DNA of 64,000 nucleotides from DASVEG01 sp035540495 (lineage in GTDB: Bacteria > Actinomycetota > Acidimicrobiia > Acidimicrobiales > CADCTF01). The notes below the pieces were generated by a model. It made no database searches and was not told the DNA's origin. It was given only the letters and a program-made list of their open reading frames with translations. The stretch covers positions 1 through 64,000 of the forward strand of contig DATLGL010000008.1 of NCBI GenBank assembly GCA_035540495.1, given 5' to 3'. Below are positions 43,629-51,186 of the stretch, in pieces. Position numbers and translations under genes: made by a program. Within the stretch, counting starts at the first letter, position 1, and every line of letters begins with the position of its first letter.

Positions 43629-44858
43629 ATGGCCACCGCCACGGAGACGCAGACGTACCTCTACAAGGTCCGCGATCGTCAGGGCCGCATGCTGGAGGGC
43701 ACCGTCGAGGGCGAGTCGACGACCCTCGTCGCGAACAAGCTCCGCCAGATGGGCTACACACCCATCAACATCGAGAAGCAGGGCGGCGCAGGCCTCAAGA
43801 CGGAGATCTCGCTCTTCAAGGGCAAGCCGAAGCTCAAGGACATCTCGGTGTTCTCGCGCCAGTTCGCGACGATGATCAACTCCGGTCTGTCGCTGCTCCG
43901 ATCCCTCTACATCCTCGAAGACCAGACGGAGAACAAGGCGCTCGCGGAAGTGATCAGCCAGATCCGTCAGGACGTCGAGAAGGGCGCGTCGCTGTCGCAG
44001 GCGATGGCGAAGCACCCGAAGGTGTTCAACAAGCTCTACGTGTCGATGGTTCGCTCCGGCGAGATCGGCGGCGTTCTCGACTCGGTGCTCCTGCGCCTTG
44101 CGTCGACGATCGAGAAACAGGTCGAACTGCGCGGCAAGGTGAAGTCGGCCATGACCTATCCGGTCGCCGTTCTTGCGCTGGTTCTGTTGATCCTGACCGC
44201 GATGCTCCTGTTCATCGTGCCGATCTTCAAGGATCTCTACGACGGGCTGGGCGGAACGCTCCCGTTGCCGACGCGGATGCTCCTCGCGGTGTCGACGATC
44301 ATGACGAAGTTCTTCCCCATCGTCGTCATCGCTGGAGTCGGCGCGTCGATCGGTTTCCGCAGGTGGATCAACACGAACACGGGACGCGAGGCATGGGACG
44401 CACTCAAACTGCGCGTCCCCATCTTCGGGGGCTTGGTGCAGAAGACTGCCTTGACTCGGTTCTCCTCGACGCTCTCGGCCCTGCTGCGGTCTGGCGTACC
44501 GATCCTCGAGTCGTTGGAGATCGTCTCTGACACGGTGAACAACACCGTGATGGCGAAGGCGGTTCGTGACGTCCAGACGTCGGTGAAGGGCGGCGAGTCG
44601 ATTGCGAAGCCGCTCGGCAACCACAAGATCTTCCCGCCGATGGTGGTGCAGATGATGGCGGTGGGCGAGGAGACCGGGGCGCTCGACGAAATGCTCGAGA
44701 AGATCGGACAGTTCTACGAAGCGGAGGTGGAGGCGACGGTCGACGCCCTCACTTCGCTGCTCGAGCCGCTTCTGATCGTCGTACTCGGCGGCACGGTCGG
44801 CGGCATGGTCGTGTCGCTGTACATGCCGATGTTCAACATCATCAAGCTCATCCAATAA
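43629..44858 (+). CDS. pilC: Type IV pilus inner-membrane platform protein PilC
   Basis: 409 residues with GGGAG about 13 nt upstream of the ATG. Two GspF domains, each with three-helix transmembrane content: FSRQFATMINSGLSLLRSLY, GASLSQAMAKHPKVFNKLYV and YPVAVLALVLLILTAMLLFI in the first half; LTRFSSTLSALLRSGVPILE, MVVQMMAVGEETGALDEMLE and LTSLLEPLLIVVLGGTVGGM in the second. PilC couples PilB and PilT to the base of the pilus. It is the last gene before a very strong terminator. Confidence 0.95.
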   Translation: MATATETQTYLYKVRDRQGRMLEGTVEGESTTLVANKLRQMGYTPINIEKQGGAGLKTEISLFKGKPKLKDISVFSRQFATMINSGLSLLRSLYILEDQTENKALAEVISQIRQDVEKGASLSQAMAKHPKVFNKLYVSMVRSGEIGGVLDSVLLRLASTIEKQVELRGKVKSAMTYPVAVLALVLLILTAMLLFIVPIFKDLYDGLGGTLPLPTRMLLAVSTIMTKFFPIVVIAGVGASIGFRRWINTNTGREAWDALKLRVPIFGGLVQKTALTRFSSTLSALLRSGVPILESLEIVSDTVNNTVMAKAVRDVQTSVKGGESIAKPLGNHKIFPPMVVQMMAVGEETGALDEMLEKIGQFYEAEVEATVDALTSLLEPLLIVVLGGTVGGMVVSLYMPMFNIIKLIQ

Positions 44859-44873
44859 GCGCCACGAAACCGC

Positions 44874-44915
44874 ACGCGATGGAGGCCGGCACCAAGGTGC
44901 CGGCCTCCATCGCGT
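44874..44915 (+). terminator. 20-bp perfect hairpin terminator after pilC
   Basis: Arms 44874-44893 and 44896-44915 are perfectly complementary (core GGAGGCCGGCACC / GGTGCCGGCCTCC), nearly without a loop. It separates pilTC from the riboswitch-controlled pilin gene. Confidence 0.8.
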
Positions 44916-44934
44916 TACGCATCAACACCGTCGG

Positions 44935-44944
44935 GGCTAGTTCC
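44935..44944. promoter_or_regulatory. GGCTAGTTCC, related to the GRCTAGTC element
   Basis: Degenerate copy of the GRCTAGTC core upstream of the pilin promoter, with a GTCATTT at 44950-44956. Confidence 0.25.
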
Positions 44945-44991
44945 TCCGTGTCATTTGTCGTTGTCTTCGGACATTCGGGAACAGAAATCCC

Positions 44992-45019
44992 TCAAGCCAC
45001 GGCCAGCAGATGCCGTAGA
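44992..45019 (+). promoter_or_regulatory. Candidate promoter for the pilin gene
   Basis: TCAA (44992-44995), 16 nt, GCCGTAGA (45012-45019), a partial match to the sigma-28/WhiG consensus. It would start the transcript just before the c-di-GMP aptamer. The region 44859-45220 between pilC and pilA contains, in order, the terminator, this promoter candidate and the riboswitch. Confidence 0.35.
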
Positions 45020-45037
45020 TAGAAAGGCGAGCAGGTG

Positions 45038-45131
45038 CTCCGGACAAGGGCAAACCCGGTGAAAGCCGGGGGCGCAAAGCCACGGGGCCGACTCTCTCTG
45101 GAGGGAGAAGGCCAGCCGGGCTGCCTGGAGG
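45038..45131 (+). ncRNA. Cyclic-di-GMP class I (GEMM) riboswitch
   Basis: The sequence follows the GEMM-I consensus: GGGCAAACC, a P2 hairpin closed by a GAAA tetraloop (CCGGTGAAAGCCGG), the conserved GCGCAAAGCCACGGGGCC, a variable P3 arm (CTCTCTCTGGAGGGAGA) and the tetraloop-receptor side AGCCGGGCTGCC. CTCC/GGAG closes P1. It lies in the leader of the major pilin gene, whose ATG is at 45221. Downstream, AGGCAG (45167-45172) can pair with CTGCCT (45121-45126), the 3' side of the aptamer, giving a possible expression-platform switch. Whether c-di-GMP turns expression on or off cannot be read from the sequence. Confidence 0.93.
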
Positions 45132-45220
45132 ACCCGACACCGGTGATGAGCCGGGAGGGGCCCAAGAGGCAGGACACGGGCTCGCTCAATCCATTGCCAT
45201 CACCGAAAGGGAAACATCTG

Positions 45221-45787
45221 ATGCTTACCGCACTGCGGAAGCGCCACGAGCGTGAGGATGAGGGCTTCACCCTCATCGAGCTCATGGTCGTGGTCCTCAT
45301 CATCGCCATCCTGCTGGCGATCGCCATCCCGACCTTCCTCGGCGCTCGTGAGCGTGCCCAGGAGCGGGAGGCTCAGTCCAACCTCCGCAACGGCTACTCC
45401 GCTGCGAAGACGGTCTACGTCGACACGCAGAAGTGGGGCACCCTCGACATGACCGCTGTCTCTGACGCCGAACCCTCGTTGAGCTTCGGCACCGCCGTCG
45501 ATGCAACGAACCCGAAGGTGATCGACGTTGAGCGGAGCGCCGCAACGAGCGCGACCGACGACTGGATCATCATGGCGGTGCAGTCGAAGAACAGCAAGTG
45601 CTTCGCGATCTCCGAGATCGTGCTCAACGGCAGTGGCTCCTTCGGCGCTGTCGAGAATCCGGACGGTACGACCACCGCCGGCTCGCAGACCAAGGGGACC
45701 TACTACGCAAAGTGGGATGTTGCCGATGGTGCCTGTGCCGCTGTCTCCGTCCCGCCCGCTGGTGACGGCTGGCAGACCAAGTGGTAA
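45221..45787 (+). CDS. pilA: Major type IV pilin (PilA-like prepilin)
   Basis: 188 residues from ATG 45221 with AAAGGG 9 nt upstream. A charged leader of 15 residues ends in the prepilin peptidase site G/FTLIEL (Gly15-Phe16, Glu at +5), followed by the pilin helix MVVVLIIAILLAIAIPTFLG. The globular domain has a Cys pair (NSKCFAISEIV and DGACAAV) likely to form the pilin disulfide loop. It is predicted to be cleaved and N-methylated by PilD (52624-53409) and assembled by PilB/PilC. The gene is monocistronic: riboswitch before, strong terminator after. Confidence 0.93.
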   Translation: MLTALRKRHEREDEGFTLIELMVVVLIIAILLAIAIPTFLGARERAQEREAQSNLRNGYSAAKTVYVDTQKWGTLDMTAVSDAEPSLSFGTAVDATNPKVIDVERSAATSATDDWIIMAVQSKNSKCFAISEIVLNGSGSFGAVENPDGTTTAGSQTKGTYYAKWDVADGACAAVSVPPAGDGWQTKW

Positions 45788-45825
45788 TCAGCTCCTCGTG
45801 AGCTAGCAGTACCTCGCAGTCTGGA

Positions 45826-45853
45826 GAGGGGCGGCCCGCAAGGGCCGCCCCTC
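45826..45853 (+). terminator. Intrinsic terminator after pilA
   Basis: Perfect 12-bp stem (GAGGGGCGGCCC / GGGCCGCCCCTC, GCAA loop) followed by TTCGCTTT. Confidence 0.85.
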
Positions 45854-45889
45854 TTCGCTTTGTACCGCCGTCCAATCCGTCCCGATTCG

Positions 45890-45917
45890 TAAAGTCTCGG
45901 CTGGCAACGACCGATCA
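45890..45917 (+). promoter_or_regulatory. Candidate sigma-28/WhiG promoter for the minor pilin operon
   Basis: TAAA (45890-45893; TAAAGTCT), 16 nt, ACCGATCA (45910-45917), close to TAAA-N16-GCCGATAA. It ends 7 nt before the GTG at 45925, which would make the transcript leaderless. Confidence 0.5.
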
Positions 45918-45924
45918 ACAGGAC

Positions 45925-47487
45925 GTGCACTTCACGCGGCGACAGCCTGCTCGTGACGACGGGTTCACGCTCGTCGAGATGGTCGTGGCGCTTCTCATCA
46001 TCTCGATCTCGTTCACGTCGCTGGCGTACGTGTTGTTCGCGGGCATGCGAGCGGTCGGCGCGGCCCGTCAGCGGTCTGGTGTGACCGCCATCGCGAACGC
46101 CGAGATGGAGCGCCTCCGCTCCCTGCCGTACGGATCTGTTGGTGTGAGTTCGACAGATGAGAACCGATCGAGGGTGTACCCCGACGGGGAGCACGACGGC
46201 CGACAGGCCGTCGTGATCGACGCCGCGAGCCCCGACGGCGCCCGCGCTCTCGAGGCCTTTCAAGCGAACGTCGCGCCCAACCCTCCGGTGCCCGGCCTCG
46301 CGAAGTACGACATCACCCGGCGCATCACGTGGGAGGCAGAGCCCCGAGAGGACGGCGATCCCGAGAAGTTCAAGCGCCTCGAAATCCAAATCGACTGGGT
46401 CGAGAACCAGATGGTCGCGAAGTCGCTCACGCTGAAGTCCGTCCTCTACCCGGGCAATCTCGGCCCCAGCCCCTACGCGACGAACCAGCCGCCGACGGGG
46501 AACCTCTCGTTCACGCCGGCCGCACCCGCCACTGGGCAACTGGTCACGTTCACCGCCAGCGGATCCGACCCTGACGGTCACTCACTCCAGTATCAGTGGG
46601 ACTTCGGTGACGGTGGGACGTCCCCGAAGTCGCCCACACGGACGGTGACGCACACGTTCACCGCTGCGGGGTGGTGGACCGTGGCCATGAGGATCACCGA
46701 CGGGTTCGGAGGCGCGACGATCGTGAATCAGGTGCTGTTCGTGAGCGGCGCCCGCACGTGGACGCCGCCGAACCAGGCGCGGATCGAGACGACTCCCGAT
46801 CTCGTCGGGAGCGCCACGCCCAAGAGCACCCCCACCCCCGGATTTATCACCATGCAGTTCGAAGGCGAGGCCTACCGAGACGGCGTCGTCTACACGGAGC
46901 CCGGAGTGCAACTCCGCTTCGAGTGGACCTTCCAGAACGTCACCACCGCCACCGCAGCCACCGTCGGCACCGCCACAGGACCCGTCGTGAGTCACACCTT
47001 CCCCGCGACGGCTACCGACCAGCTGTACCGGGCGACGCTTGTTGTTCGAGATGCCGCAGGCGCTGTCGCTACCACGTCGCTCGACCTGCGCGTGCCTCTG
47101 AACCCGACGTTGGTTGCGTGCAGGATCCGATCCGCGGTGTTCCAGCAGTCGAACAACCCGAACGGTACGAATCACGTTCTGGTGGAGAACAACGCCAAGC
47201 CGCCCTCGACTCGTCGCGTCTTCACGTTCACGATCAGGACGGAGGAGTCGGGCGCCGGCTGCGGTTCGATGGAAGCACGCATCCCGATTCGTGGCGGTCA
47301 CGTCGGCGGGGCCCTCACGGCGGGTTCCCTCGTCAGTGGCCAGCGCACCTGGTCAGGAACGTACGAGATGCGGTCGGAGGATCGCTTCGATCTCGGTGAC
47401 GGAGCGTCCCGAAGCTGGGATGTGTGGGCGCCCATCGCGACCCGCGAATACAACCTCACCCCGTCGTTCGTGGTGGTCGTGCAGTGA
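45925..47487 (+). CDS. Large minor pilin (PilV-like) with PKD domain
   Basis: 520 residues from GTG. A prepilin leader with cleavage site G13/F14 (DDGFTLVEM) and pilin helix (VVALLIISISFTSLAYVLFA). A first globular part reaches about 190. A PKD domain (about 191-275) follows, with ASGSDPDGHSLQYQWDFGDG and HTFTAAGWWTVAMRITDG. A second PKD-like Ig fold (about 280-395, RFEWTFQNVTTATAATVGTA) and a C-terminal beta domain complete it. PKD domains are known for binding proteins or polysaccharides outside the cell. As a minor pilin it could sit at the pilus tip and act as an adhesin. The stop overlaps the next GTG (GTGA). Confidence 0.88.
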   Translation: MHFTRRQPARDDGFTLVEMVVALLIISISFTSLAYVLFAGMRAVGAARQRSGVTAIANAEMERLRSLPYGSVGVSSTDENRSRVYPDGEHDGRQAVVIDAASPDGARALEAFQANVAPNPPVPGLAKYDITRRITWEAEPREDGDPEKFKRLEIQIDWVENQMVAKSLTLKSVLYPGNLGPSPYATNQPPTGNLSFTPAAPATGQLVTFTASGSDPDGHSLQYQWDFGDGGTSPKSPTRTVTHTFTAAGWWTVAMRITDGFGGATIVNQVLFVSGARTWTPPNQARIETTPDLVGSATPKSTPTPGFITMQFEGEAYRDGVVYTEPGVQLRFEWTFQNVTTATAATVGTATGPVVSHTFPATATDQLYRATLVVRDAAGAVATTSLDLRVPLNPTLVACRIRSAVFQQSNNPNGTNHVLVENNAKPPSTRRVFTFTIRTEESGAGCGSMEARIPIRGGHVGGALTAGSLVSGQRTWSGTYEMRSEDRFDLGDGASRSWDVWAPIATREYNLTPSFVVVVQ

Positions 47488-48149
47488 CGGACGCCGCCAC
47501 CCCTGGACGCTCGGACGCAGGCTTCTCCTTGATGGAGCTCGTCGTCGTCGTGTTTCTGCTCGGTTTGGTGGGTGCTATCACCATGTCGGCGATGAGCAGC
47601 GTGCTCCAGCGCTCGGTCGAGACGGAGCAGCGGGCGGCGTCGCTCGAGCAGGCCCGCCTCGCGTTGGAGACGATGGCACGCGACCTGCGTGCGGCAAATC
47701 CGATCGATGCCATCGCTCCCGAGGAGCACGCGCGGAAGTACAAGACCGAGGTCTCGTTCTCGGTGTATTGCGCCGACAACGGCGTCGCGAGCTGCGTCAA
47801 CAACCTCCGGCCGGTGACGTACCGGCTCGTTGGGAACCGCTTCGAGCGCGTGACCCGTGAAGGGACGCAGATCCTCGTCGGCCCGAGCGGTCCCGCGGGG
47901 CTGGCTCCAGACCAACAGGTCGGTGCTGTCATCAACCCAGCGACCGAGTCGGTGTTCCGCTACTTCAAGCGCCCCGGCACCGAGGTCAGCACCGACCTCG
48001 ACACGTCGCCGAACCAGTTCCGCGACTGCGTCAAGACCGTCGAGATCAGTCTGATGGTGCGGGCCAGCAAGCAAGGCGCTCCCACGCGACTCACTACCCG
48101 CGTCGACCTGAGGAACTGGAACGAGGTGTCGGGATGCGCAGGCAGCTGA
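47484..48149 (+). CDS. Minor pilin (PilW/GspJ-like)
   Basis: 221 residues from GTG overlapping the upstream stop. Prepilin motif G13/F14 (DAGFSLMELVVVVFLLGLVG) with Glu at +5, then QRAASLEQARLALETMARDL, which is the typical PilW/GspJ continuation. The globular part has a Cys pair (YCADNGVASCVNN). It is probably part of the minor-pilin initiation complex. The 3' end overlaps the next gene by 16 bp. Confidence 0.85.
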   Translation: MTDAATPGRSDAGFSLMELVVVVFLLGLVGAITMSAMSSVLQRSVETEQRAASLEQARLALETMARDLRAANPIDAIAPEEHARKYKTEVSFSVYCADNGVASCVNNLRPVTYRLVGNRFERVTREGTQILVGPSGPAGLAPDQQVGAVINPATESVFRYFKRPGTEVSTDLDTSPNQFRDCVKTVEISLMVRASKQGAPTRLTTRVDLRNWNEVSGCAGS

Positions 48150-49489
48150 CGGTGAAGCGAGACGACGAGGGGAGCATCCTCTACGCGGTCGTCATCGTGA
48201 TGATCCTGACGATGACGCTGGCCTCGATGCTCCTCTTCGTTGAGAGCGGGGTCAACAAGGCGCGGGTCGACCAGAGCCGAACGAACGCGTTCCAGTTCGC
48301 GAACGCGGGAATCGACCAGGCGCTGTACCGGCTGGATCGAAAGGATCTACCTACCTCCACGCAGAACACGAGCACGGGCCGCTTCGAGGTGCTCGGCACC
48401 AACGCGACAGGCGTGAGCCGGTTCCGCGAGACGTTTCGCGACGGGACCGACGAGTTCGTCATCGAGGCCCAGCAGCAGCCCGAGGGTCAGACCGCCTTCT
48501 GGAAGGTCCGGGCGACAGGAACCGACACCTCAGGTCGGAAGCGGCAGGCGATCGCAACGGCCACGGCGGTCCCCTTGGTGATCAACGGGTTCTTCACGAT
48601 CAACCGCTTCGATCTCCGAGGCGCCCAGGCCGATACACCCAAGGCCTACCGGTCCTCGTCGTGCATCGACCCGACGACGATGACCAACGAGCACTGCAAC
48701 CTCAACCCGATCCCGGGGTGGATGGCGACGAACTCGGACGTGTTGCTCTCTGACTCCACGGCGGACGACATCCTCTCGAGGATCGAAGGCTTCCGGATGT
48801 ACGGACGTGCCACACAACGCGAAGCCGAGGAGAACTGCCGGGTCGTCGGCGGGTCGCGGAGCGACCGCTGCCACATGTTCACGAAGGTCGAGGCGGTCAC
48901 GGAGCGGTTGAAAACCGTTGTGCCCGACAACGAAGGGATCGGCTGCTTCCCGCAGGCTCCCGATGGAAGGCTCGGGCGGGACGGCCAGACGACGGTTGTC
49001 GCGCCTGGTGACTACTGGTGCCCCGAGCTGCACGTACGGGGCCGAATCGACGTCGGACCCGCCGTGGCCGGCCGTACCGACGTGCGCGTGTGGATCGACC
49101 GCAACTTCACCATGGCCGGAACCGGAAGTAATCGCGCCGTCGTGAACAAGGCGAACTACCCGCGGCGGTTCCAGGTGTACTTCCCAATGCAGTGCGGCGC
49201 GCGTCCCTGCACGAAGACGGAGCAGGAGCAGGAGCTCGGGCAGCCGAGCGCGACCAGCACCATTTGCAAGTCCGAGTTCTGGGGGCTGCTCTACACGCCC
49301 GGGCTCAAGATCGACTGCGGCGGCTCGTCTCAGCCCAGGATCTTCGGAGCGGTCGTTGCAAACCTTCACAACTCCGGCGGCAACCACTTCAACTTCACGT
49401 GGGACGTAGACCTCGTCAGTCAGCTCCACAACGAGCACTTCGTCATCAAGGGCTGGCGCGAGTGTCCCGCGCGCCTCACGGACTGCTGA
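48134..49489 (+). CDS. PilX-like pilus assembly protein
   Basis: 451 residues. The N-terminus (KRDDEGSILYAVVIVMILTM) places a hydrophobic helix after a charged leader with Gly before Ser, as in PilX/GspK-type proteins, but without the usual Phe and Glu5. FQFANAGIDQALYRL is characteristic of this group. The large globular domain has several Cys (CIDPTTMTNEHCN, CRVVGGSRSDRCHMF, CGARPCTK). It overlaps the PilW-like gene by 16 bp, so all three minor pilin genes are co-translated. It probably completes a tip complex; exact role inferred. Confidence 0.8.
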   Translation: MRRQLTVKRDDEGSILYAVVIVMILTMTLASMLLFVESGVNKARVDQSRTNAFQFANAGIDQALYRLDRKDLPTSTQNTSTGRFEVLGTNATGVSRFRETFRDGTDEFVIEAQQQPEGQTAFWKVRATGTDTSGRKRQAIATATAVPLVINGFFTINRFDLRGAQADTPKAYRSSSCIDPTTMTNEHCNLNPIPGWMATNSDVLLSDSTADDILSRIEGFRMYGRATQREAEENCRVVGGSRSDRCHMFTKVEAVTERLKTVVPDNEGIGCFPQAPDGRLGRDGQTTVVAPGDYWCPELHVRGRIDVGPAVAGRTDVRVWIDRNFTMAGTGSNRAVVNKANYPRRFQVYFPMQCGARPCTKTEQEQELGQPSATSTICKSEFWGLLYTPGLKIDCGGSSQPRIFGAVVANLHNSGGNHFNFTWDVDLVSQLHNEHFVIKGWRECPARLTDC

Positions 49490-49510
49490 CGAACGGCTAC
49501 CGCGGGCAAG

Positions 49511-49516
49511 TACGAT
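49511..49516 (+). promoter_or_regulatory. -10-like TACGAT upstream of aroC
   Basis: Ends 7 nt before the aroC GTG, marking a likely leaderless start for aroC-aroK-aroB-aroQ. Confidence 0.45.
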
Positions 49517-49523
49517 CGACTGG

Positions 49524-50687
49524 GTGCTCCGCTTCCTGACTGCGGGTGAATCTCACGGAAGGGCCCTCGTCGTCATCGTCGAGGGCCTTCCTGCGGGTCT
49601 GCCCCTGACGGTCGAGGACGTCCAGCGGGAGCTCGCGCGGCGTCGACTGGGCTACGGCCGTGGCCCGCGGATGAAGTTCGAGCAGGACGATGTCACCCTT
49701 CTCGGCGGCGTGCGGCACGGCCGCACCCTGGGCTCGCCGCTCGCCATCGAGATCGGCAACACGGAGTGGGTGCGATCCGACAAGTGGCATGAGGAGATGT
49801 CGCCGGCGCCCGGCGAGACGAAGTCACCGCTCACGCAGCCCCGGCCCGGACACGCGGATCTCGCCGGGATGCAGAAGTACGGGCTCCCCGAGGCCCGCAG
49901 CGTCCTCGAACGAGCAAGTGCGCGCGAAACCGCTGCCCGAGTAGCGGCCGGGACCGCAGCGAAGCTCCTTCTCCAGGAGATCGACGTCGACATCCTCAGC
50001 CACACGATCCAGATGGGTCGCGCCAAAGCGAAGGACAGCCTCCGTCCGCAGTTCGCCGATCTCGATCGGGTTGACGACTCGCCTGTGAGATCGTTCGATC
50101 CCGACGCCGAGCAGGCGATGATCGAGGAGATCAAGGCGGCGGCAAAGGACGGCGATTCGCTCGGCGGGGCAACCGAGGTGCTCGCCTACGGCGTGCCGGT
50201 CGGCCTCGGCAGCCACGTGCACTGGGACCGCAAGCTCGACAGCCTGCTCGCGGCGGCGCTGATGAGCATCCAGGCGGTGAAGGCGGTGGAGATCGGCGAC
50301 GGCATCGACGTCGCCGGGCGGCGCGGATCCGAAGCTCACGACCCCATCGCGTGGGACGCTACGACGAACACCTACCGCCGCGAGAGCGACTTCGCCGGTG
50401 GTGTCGAAGGCGGCATCTCCACAGGTGCACTGCTTGCCGCACGGGCCTACATGAAGCCTCTCGCCACCCTGAATCGCCCCGTCCTCAAGACGGTCGACGT
50501 GAACACGAAGGAAGAGACGGTCTCGTTCAAGGAGCGCACCGACGTCACTGCGGTGCCTGCCCTCGGCGTAGTAGCGGAGGCGATGGTGGCGCTCGTACTG
50601 GCGAGCGAAGCGTTGCGGAAGTTCGGCGGTGACAGCGTCGACGAGTTCGTCCGCAACAAGAACGCCTTCGTCGCGTCCCTTGCCTGA
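49524..50687 (+). CDS. aroC: Chorismate synthase
   Basis: 387 residues from GTG. FMN-dependent last step of the shikimate pathway (EPSP to chorismate). Signatures: LRFLTAGESHGRALVVIVEG, RRRLGYGRGPRMKFEQDDV, RPGHADLAGMQKYG and ARASARETAARVA-like residues. SDFAGGVEGGISTGALLAAR and KERTDVTAVPALGVVAEAMV follow near the C-terminus. First gene of aroCKBQ. Its 3' end overlaps the aroK start region. Confidence 0.97.
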   Translation: MLRFLTAGESHGRALVVIVEGLPAGLPLTVEDVQRELARRRLGYGRGPRMKFEQDDVTLLGGVRHGRTLGSPLAIEIGNTEWVRSDKWHEEMSPAPGETKSPLTQPRPGHADLAGMQKYGLPEARSVLERASARETAARVAAGTAAKLLLQEIDVDILSHTIQMGRAKAKDSLRPQFADLDRVDDSPVRSFDPDAEQAMIEEIKAAAKDGDSLGGATEVLAYGVPVGLGSHVHWDRKLDSLLAAALMSIQAVKAVEIGDGIDVAGRRGSEAHDPIAWDATTNTYRRESDFAGGVEGGISTGALLAARAYMKPLATLNRPVLKTVDVNTKEETVSFKERTDVTAVPALGVVAEAMVALVLASEALRKFGGDSVDEFVRNKNAFVASLA

Positions 50688-51186
50688 GCGGATCATCCTC
50701 ATCGGGATGATGGGGGCGGGCAAGACCACCGTGGGGCGGCTGCTAGCGCGTCGGCGGGGCTGGTCGTACGTCGACAGCGACGCGCAGATCGTCGACCGCA
50801 CCGGCCGAACGGTCCGTGAGATCTTCGAAGCGGACGGCGAGGCTGCGTTCCGCCGGCTCGAGTCGGAGGTGCTTCGTGACGCCTTCGATGGCGACGGCCG
50901 CGTCGTCGTCAGCGTCGCGGGAGGCGCGGTGCTCGATCTCGAGAACCGCCGCATGATCCGCGAAGGCGGCGCGATCGTGTGGCTACGCGCGCCTGTCGAG
51001 GTGCTCGCGTCGCGGGTCACGTCCGGCGACCACCGACCGCTGCTTCAGGATGATCCGGAGGAGACGCTCCGCCGGCTGTACGCAGAGCGGGAGCCGCTCT
51101 ACCAAGAGCTCGCGGATGTCACCGTCGATGTGTCGTCGGCAACTCCGGACGCGATCGTCGATCAGATTGAGGCTGCGCTGGCATGA
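50680..51186 (+). CDS. aroK: Shikimate kinase
   Basis: About 168 residues from TTG 50680, which overlaps the aroC end by 8 bp and puts the P-loop near the N-terminus as in the family (ERIILIGMMGAGKTTVGRLL). The frame extends upstream to 50629 with non-conserved sequence. Shikimate-binding segments YVDSDAQIVDRTGRTVREIF and VVSVAGGAVLDLENRRMI are present; the lid is SGDHRPLLQDDPEETLRRLY. It phosphorylates shikimate at O3. The stop overlaps the aroB ATG. Confidence 0.95.
   Translation: MPERIILIGMMGAGKTTVGRLLARRRGWSYVDSDAQIVDRTGRTVREIFEADGEAAFRRLESEVLRDAFDGDGRVVVSVAGGAVLDLENRRMIREGGAIVWLRAPVEVLASRVTSGDHRPLLQDDPEETLRRLYAEREPLYQELADVTVDVSSATPDAIVDQIEAALA

Noticed and set aside
45788..45825. Second short hairpin just after pilA (AGCTC/GAGCT) as an independent terminator
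   Set aside because: Only a 5-bp stem; the strong U-tailed hairpin at 45826-45853 explains the end.
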